Shown here piece after piece: positions 40,901 to 49,900 of a stretch of 64,000 bases of DNA. Below the pieces are notes generated by a model, which saw only the letters and a program-made list of their open reading frames with translations, made no database searches and was not told where the DNA came from. Origin of the DNA: Membranipora membranacea (lineage: Eukaryota > Bryozoa > Gymnolaemata > Cheilostomatida > Membraniporidae); the NCBI GenBank assembly GCA_914767715.1, contig OU612067.1, positions 7,936,001 to 8,000,000 of the forward strand. Reading direction: 5' to 3'. Position 1 is the first letter of the stretch. Each line of letters opens with the position of its first letter. The translations under genes and the position numbers were made by a program.

Positions 40901-43900
40901 CGAAATTCCACTGCTACTACACTACTTCGGTTTTTTCTATTGATTTATTGCTGAGTTTTATCAAAATTTATCTCGTGAACATGAGAACAGTATCTACAGA
41001 GAAATTCGTGCTCAATAAATTATGTCTGTTTGATCTTAAATTGCTTTCTTGAACAGCATTTGGTGGTATTGACAGGGATTAATGGTGGCGATTATCACAG
41101 TGCGAGGGGATAGTCAGAGATGAAGTCAGGTGCTGGATACAGTAGATAGGTAGAGTAAACTGGATCTATTTGAGTAATTCGTGGAAACCAACATACTAAA
41201 ATTCAGCACCTTCATCAGCTAGATTGATCGTTGTTTGATTGGTTATTTTGCTTAAATGCTTTGTAAATGTAACATATCAAGGATTACAGCATAGGTAGGT
41301 AGGTATTATCAACATAGTTTGTGTGTGTATATTCATGAGTATTATGTATAGGTGCCTAGTGTGCACAGGAGAGGATAGCAAGGTTTCGACATCACATGTG
41401 GAGCGTAGGTGAACATTGAGTTAGGTAAGAGTGATGAAACATTACCTGCAATCTGCATCAAGCCCCTTAAAGCAGCTAAATAAATTAATAAAACTTGAAT
41501 AATCTTCCGACAGCAATAGCATGCCTGATAACCCATTCATAGTTATTCAAACCCCAGCATTAGGGGGCCTGCTCCTTTGTTTTTACAGCTAGCATAATTA
41601 ATTATACCCTGTAAGCTAATTACAATAATCATAACCAGTCCATTAATGAAGCATCATGTATATACCATCCTAGTCTATACGGCTACACAGGAAGTTGGTA
41701 TGATCATCGCTCAGCAATGTCATAATTAAGTAAAGCCTACACACAGGTGAGACAGTGTGGTCATCTCTCAAAATCGCTGACTCAATAGACAGATAACCAT
41801 CAGCATGTAAGGTCATAAGGTCATTATCAGAGGTCAATATCCACAATAGTCTCTCAGTTATAATTATCACTTGCCAACTTTGTAAAGAATACCCTGCCAA
41901 TTTTTCAAGTTTGGCTTCAAACAGTCTATTGACCATATAAGATGAACGGATGCAGATCAGACTATACGCTAGATCCTCTTGCTCAGATGAGGAATGGCAA
42001 TCATTCTCACATTCTCTTTCATTGCATGACGTCATAGAAAAAGCGGTAATACAATCTTAGCAAGGGTTCCCATTCTAAGATTCATCAACAACATAATTAC
42101 AGAAAATAAGTGGTAATAAAGATTCACTTACCCTCAGTGTAGACCTCGAAGAAGGTCTTCTTGCCAGCCTGTAGACCGTTAGGCTCGAGACCTGGTCCTG
42201 CAGCGGTCACCTTAGACGGGTCGCCTGGTGCGCCCTCCACATTTACTTTGAATGGTGATTTAGGAATCTCCTGACCCGAAAATTGTATCATCACCTGCAA
42301 ATCAATCATTGATTTATGTGTTACAGAATCACGTTTCCATAGATCATCACTGTTTGGTATCATTTTATTGTTTATTGTGTTACTGCACCATATTTAAAAA
42401 ATCAACTGTGTTTTTAGACTTGCATGGAGCGCTATCGATATCGTATATAGGTACATTATAAATAATACATAGAGGGACTTACTGTATATTCTCCCTCCAT
42501 AGATGGTATGTACTGACATGAGTAAGTCAGGTTTCTGTCATTGTTGAAAACCATCTCACACTACAAAAATTAGACATGGTGTAATCATATTACAACAATG
42601 TAGACGATACAAATATCTCTAAAATAGTCCACATAGCCAGGACTTTATTTGAAGATTTAACTTTTAAGACATGAATGTGCAAGAACAAGAAGTGGCCATA
42701 ATAGATTATTATCGACTAGCACAATTTGTCAAAAGTTCAAGGTTCAATAGCTTACCAATTCAGCTTTACCATTAGGGTTAAAAAGTCCCACAGCGAGTGG
42801 GCCGGAGCCGGCATTGACTGTTTGTACAGAGAATTGAGCTTTAACACCGACACGCACACCACGCGCATCCAAACCTGTCAACAGATCACACAGAAAATGC
42901 TTCACGATGCAGTTAGTAAAATAGAAACCATGCGACAAGACTGGAGATTATAATAGAGTAAAAAGATTTGATTCGAATAGAAACAAGCTGTTTTTAAGCA
43001 ATGTATCAGCTAAAGTACGCTTTTTTAGAATTTCTGTTTGCCTTAGAGTGAAAATTGATTATTGTATCAATCATTTCAACATGCCAAAAGAATTGTTTAG
43101 CAGGACGATTCAAAAGCGTGTTAGTGTTGGAAAGTCCATTTAGTAAACACATATCACTCATAGCTATATGCGTTATTATTAGTATATATATTGAATAATT
43201 GTAACACATTCTCAATCTCAGTAGTTGTTACACCCTTGTAAGTACCAGAATGTAACAACAGGAAGCAGCCAGCATCAAAATGCAATTATGCAGCAAGAAT
43301 AAACAACAACAAAATTTACATAAAAAATCCACATCACACAACGTCGCTGACTTACTCTCTCAGGTTGACCTCTGGGGTTCTTAACCAGAACCAGAGGTTC
43401 ACCTTTACCGGCAGCAAAGGTCTCTATTTTGAAGTTAGCTGGTCGCCCGATGCAATTACCTCGGGGCTCCAGACCTGTGTTATTGAGTTGATATAAGGAT
43501 AGTTATTTGTGCCAAATACATGGAACGGGTCCAGAGCGAACTATTTTCATGCGGTTGGCTTTGCTTTGCAGGCCTTAACAGCATGAATTAAAGGCATTTT
43601 CTCTAACAGGGCACTTAAAATGGTGCCAATCATTTTGGCTTGAGATAAGGAATCATGAAAACTAAAAATATGAGGTAGTCAATTCCTATGGAGGAGCTGA
43701 GAGTGGATGAGTGGAGGGAGGATAGATTACCTGGCCCATAAGCTCTAACTCTAGCAGCGTTAGATTTTGGTTTTACAGGAGCGTCAGGGTCGAGTTTAGC
43801 GTTAGGGAACTGAGATAGATAAGTCATCATAGACTGCTCATCAACCCTTGGATTAACCATCTCATCTGGCTTTATCAGCTGTGTAAAATAAAAAGTCAAA

Positions 43901-46900
43901 TATTGATTCAAACAAGTTAGGAGTATTGGGGCTTGCAAGAATTTATATAAACACCCATCAACAGGTAAAACTGTGAAACAGCCTGGTATGGAAGACTTTA
44001 TATTACATGAATAATGAGTGTATGTTGTTCTAATTGATACTGAGTGATGAACTAGCGAACATTACTCTTTAGCTCTCTAGGTTGATTATACCAAACTAAT
44101 CCACCAAGCATCGGAGATTAATTGATTTCAGATAAGTTCATTGTATCTTTGTTTAACTGGAGGTATACATATAAATGTTGCAAGTTTTACTGTAGCATAC
44201 CTGAGGTACATCCAGCCATTTCTCAGCTAGATCCATGGCCTCTGTGGCATTTCTCTTAGCCTGCTGAGGATCCCAGTCAGTCCAGTCAGGGCACAGACCT
44301 GATAAACGTTAACAAAAATTTATTGAAAAAAACATAATAAAGAAAATACATTCTGAAATTGCCTTACTACAGGTAATAAAAACTGACTTCACTCAGAGGC
44401 ACAGAAACCAATTTTAGTGTACAAAATCTGTAGATCAGGAATAAATGGGGGAACTTTGACTACTTGTTTGATGAGCAGCTATTGTGTATGATCACCAATT
44501 GGAATAGGCATGTGGCTATGACCTTTTCCATATCAAACATTTGCCTGTGGATAGAGACAAAAACAGCTTGCAGTGGCAACACTATCTTACCTGGACCGAC
44601 AGCGTCCACGAGAGCTCCGATGGCTTTACCATCGTTCCAGTCAGTGGTGAAGTTCTTGATGGGCAGTTCTGGTACCTTATTCTGTACCCACAGAAGCAGT
44701 CTCTGCTTAGGGGTTGGCCCCTCTCTAGCGCCTGAATATAAATCATTCCCAGGTTTTACATGGCTGTCAAACTCCTTAATTTGCAGGAGTAATCAGCAAA
44801 CGGTCATCATGATAGATAGACATCGGAAGTAGCACACACTGTGATGGTACACAGTACATGGCACATGGTACATGGTACACGTAACCTTCCTTCATTCAGT
44901 TTTCCAATTCATATATCACTCTTTGTAGGTATCAGTTAAACTGAACTATTATTACGACTTTTTTGTATAATTATGGGATGGTCATGACCAAAACTTAGTG
45001 ATGCTGTAGAGCATCAATAAATAAATAAATGCAACAAAGTAAAAACTGTTTTACTTAATTCCTAGCAATTCGATTTTTCTGAAATTCAAGAATACTGCAT
45101 TGTGGGATATATAATGACTTACCTGAGTAATCATCCTCCCCTTCCCACAGAGGCATAGATATAGAGTAATGTAGAATCAATGTCCATATCAGACCCAAGA
45201 TTAACTTAATTCTGCTGTCTATGATATCTGTACTGTCTGTTAATAAATAAGAATTATGATTAGCGAGCAGTGCCAAAAAAAAGGTGGTTCTTTTAGGTTC
45301 AGCTGCATAGGTGTCTGAAGAGTTGAGTTTGATGAGATCACTAGCGAATAGCAAATGCACACACAGCAAAAGTTTGTATCCATAAGTTTTCCATCCCTGC
45401 GCTAACCTCTAATTTTGAAAAATAAATGTATCTGCCAAAGAGGAATAATTCTGGCCATGTGGTGTCTAAAAATAAGATTTTTGAGAGATTCTTACCAATA
45501 TTGACGAGTTTGATTCCTTCTTCATCTTCTAGAAATCTCAGAGTATTTGTGACATTCTCTAGTTTCTGAGAGCGAAAGTTTGGTCTTCGGTTGACACGAC
45601 GGAATTTTTTGCCAGAGAGGCATTCGATCAGAGCGATAAGGTTCAGACCATCAGAGAGGTCATACTCGATGTCAGATACCACCTAGAAAATTGAGGTTAT
45701 AAACATGAGGCAATGAGATAATTTCTATAAGATAGGATAAGATAAGCTCTATAACGTCAAAAGCAAAAGTAATGATGACTACTGAAAGTGCATAAATACT
45801 CTACTATATTTTTACTGTTACCCTTTGAATTACAAAGTTATTAGTACGGGAAGTGGTCAACATTTTTTTAAATGATATGATGGAAGGATTAATAGCGCTG
45901 ATCTTCAATTGATTGAGTGCATGATATTTGATTATCACAGAATTTGATATGATGGATTGATTGATTGTATTTCCAACAGTGTTTACAACTGAAGTTGTTT
46001 TGTTATCATATATAACTGGGACCATACAAAATGTACTAATACAACATTATAAAAACAGACCAAACAATTCTGAGATAATCAGTGTATGGTCCACTTGATT
46101 CAGACTCTTTAATTCAGCACTGCTGCTATTCAGACACTGCATACTAATGCCACTAAACTCGAGTTTCATTATTCCTGAGACGTTCGAATTGAGTGGAGCA
46201 AACTGTGTGAGTAAAAACTGCATCATGCGACACTGTAAACACATCCCCCTCCCATATTCCCAACAAAACTAGCCCACAAACCTTCTGAGCGGGTTTGAGA
46301 TGCTCGTTACACCATCTGGAGAAGGTGTTCTTCTGTATCATCTTCCATGGTGCGTCCGCAGCTAGCTCTCGCTCTGCGGCTAACTCCTCCTCATCAGAGT
46401 ACCACTCCTCTCCCTCGTAATCATAATCATCCTCATACATGGCTCCTCCTCCGTGCTCCTCGGACTCGCCGTTACGCCTGCGCTCCTCCTGCTGCTTGAA
46501 AGGCCAGCGATTCCTGGTGAGAGGGAAAAGACATATTATGGTTCTAGTTCACAACAGGAAAAGACTCACAAGGAGCTTATTTCGAACAAGTTTATGTTGA
46601 CTGAAGGTGCCATTCAAAGGGCGGACAAAACTGTGATCACCCAATGGCTCTTGTTTGGCCATTTGAGAACTCAGTCGTAATGTATCGGTAACATATGACC
46701 ATATTAATTCTTCCGAATTTGGACTAAGAGGAGGTAAACACATAGTCTCTTTCCTTGTAGTACACTGTTTAGCAGATAAAATTACTGGTTCATAAAAACA
46801 AAGGCTCTCAGACCACTGGGGCTCAGCATATATATATTATATACATCAATCTGCTACTGGCAAAAAACGTAATTCCGATGCCTAATTAATTGCATGAAAA

Positions 46901-49900
46901 CAGGTACATGAGTTAGCAATGCACTCGGCGTGCCCCAAGTCAAAATAATGCTCCACAAATTAGGCAACAGCATAAAACAGGCACGAGCATAATCCAATAA
47001 GGCTGAACTAGATATCCTAGGCCAGAAACAAGAATGAAATAACGATATACCCATTGGTAATGGTACAAAACACTACCTTAATCCAGACAGTTGACGCGGC
47101 ATTTACGCAGAAAAAACCTCTTCCAATTCAGATAAAACACCTCTTAGTTTATACTGGTAAATCCACAAGCTTTCTATTATCCAGGCTGAATTATTATCAC
47201 TGCCAACTGGTGACAGGCTCGAGGTAAAGTGACAGCAAAGCGAGATGACATGAAGTCAAAGTGCCCCTTGTTCATATTCATTCTCATTAGCGCTATGACT
47301 GATTTACTGAGTCACAGAGTACTTTCACCAACCGACTCTCACCAAATTATAGGAATCACAGTCAGAAGCGGAACAGTGTCAATTATTATGCGCATAACAA
47401 TATCCTAGTCTCCTGTCTTTGTGGGGTGAGGGATTATCCTGTGAAAGTTTGGAGCTTGTATGACACAGGCTATTAACTACTGATCAATTATGGATTCATA
47501 TCAATCAGACAGTCTGCAGGAAATGAGCGCAGTGAGATGAGATCCCACATGATGGAAACAATCAGACAAATATACCCTATAGGAGTAAAATAGCCACAGG
47601 AAGAAGGTTGTGCATTTTGCACAGGCTCAAAATTGAGAAATTTATGGCTTGCTAATGATTACACAACCTCATTACATTTTGTGAACATCTACCAGTAGCT
47701 CCTGACACTTTGGGCTAGCCACTATTAACTCACCCCAAAACTAGCCAAACTAAATTGAAGCTGATGTTTACTCCTCTAAGGTAGATAGACTTTTACTAGA
47801 CAATAAATAATTGAACGGAGGTGTAACATCTGTGATTGAACCTCGCTCTTCAACAAAAACACCGGCTTTCCAAATTTCAGCAAGGTCATTCAAACTGCCC
47901 CAAATTTTTAATATCACAAATTTGCGCAAAAGGTATGAAGTCACACACTTATGTGAGGGGATAAGATATAGCTCAAGCTATGCTTTTTTTAATGTGGGTC
48001 GTGGGGATTTGCATCGAAAAACAGTCCCACCATCATCGACAGTCTGCCAATTTTAATGCAGACCCAAAACCGTTGTGCTTCGCCGCACTGTAAGAGGAGG
48101 CGAATAATGAGCTTGTACGAGGGAATTCCAGAATAGTCGCACAGATCTTTTCCAACGAGTCAAAAATTAATCAATGTAGGCGATGAATTTCAAATTATTG
48201 GACCTCCGAACACCAATGCAACAGAAAACAAGAACAATGGGACAGGTTCACAACTGATGACTGGAATTAAGGGGTACTAAGGAATCAAACACTGTAAATA
48301 ATGAAGAACTGCATAGAGTAGTGAGCATGTGCACACAGGATCAAATAAATGTGATAGACATGACATAGTGGGGGGACCTAAATGTCAATCATCATCACTT
48401 CAATCTTCATATTTCTTATGTCTTCCCGTCCCCTGAGGCAAATAACAACTCTCATACTCAAAAAGCAAATGCGAAATAATACAACATCCTGTTCTTCGGG
48501 GTTGTGAATATTCATTCCGATGACAAACCGATGTAACTTACTTCGAAATCTGTCTCAAGGTTTAATAATCCACTTAGTGACCGGTAGTTTAATCCTCCAG
48601 TAAATAAAAGTACACTGTTTCCTAAAAGTCAGCGTAATCCAGTGCGGCAGCGAATATCCGATACAACACCGCTGCTAACTAGTATACGACGGGGTAGGTA
48701 GCTATTAATTCTCGCTTACCTGCACGGCTAAACGTATACTCTACCTATATCTAACCCTTATTATTATTTAGATAGCATATGAAAGGTCCGAACGATGATC
48801 AACAGCATAAAGTTAGATTCAAGGCACATTTAAGTTTATTATTCGCAGCAGTGAAGCAATACAGAACTATAGGATGTAGAAAAAGCAATTAGCTAATTGC
48901 CTTCCAAATTTGGGCACCGGTTGAAACAAGATAGCTGTTGGTTATTTGGTACATTTTCTATTTATCTGTCTAATCGCTGACAGCAGTGAGCGGCAGCACC
49001 CTATTGTGACCTTTAACCCTCATTAATCTCACAGATCTTACTGCCTACAACCTTTTGATAATGAGATCGAGGAGCAATTATAGAGCATACCAGAACACTG
49101 TTAAATTAATGAGCTTGCAACACAAATACAGTTTTACTCATCAGATAAGACAAGAAAAACATTAGCAGATAAAGGTTAAGATGATCAGGTCTTTAACAAA
49201 GCAAATAAGGCACTCACATCCTTTGCTGATGTTAATGGTGACAGAAGCCCAATGACTCAGCAAGCAACGTCACACTGTTACAGTTATATCAGGAGGCAAT
49301 CTTAGATCAGCTATTGAAATCACGACAGCTATCTAACTATAGTAACAAACTGATCTTACAACTCAGAATCACAATTTGGCAATAGTAAACATTATGCTAG
49401 TGAGATAGTTGCACTATAATTTTCACTTTAGATTAACACTGGCTAAGAAAGTGCTGAACAAAAACTTCTACTAATAGGCTTTAGTAATAAAGCTACTGTT
49501 CAATGAGATGTGATGTTAGTTGCAGGAATCTGAAAATTGAGGCATTGTGACAATTTGATTTAACATCTTAAGAGTTGCCTTCCCTAAATCAAACATGTAT
49601 AAAATAGGTCTTACAAAATTGCAAATAATCCTGATTTACCGAAAGAACTAGTTTCTATATAATTCCAACTATAAGCGTCAGAGTTGTTAGCATACAGCCA
49701 TGAGACAAAGACAATAATTGCAGTAGTCGCAAATGGTCGTATACAACTACAAGAATATCTAGAATGAATTTAATTGTAAATGTTACTTGCTTACGAATAA
49801 TGTGAAGTCAAGGACTGAACATCATCCCACAGGTAGAAGTACATAGTGCGCACAACTTTGTTGTACAATTAGAGACAACCCTTCGTAATAAAATGATCTT

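Noticed and set aside
41670-42035. 121-codon minus-strand open frame
   Set aside because: It lies entirely inside the filamin intron between exons 11 and 10, has no family match, and its composition looks like intron.
42756-43474. Treating the two 119-nt exons as parts of two consecutive filamin repeats
   Set aside because: A second-half exon would be needed between them. The 481-bp intron has no SPF, DG or Y-P coding, and joining them directly shifts the frame.
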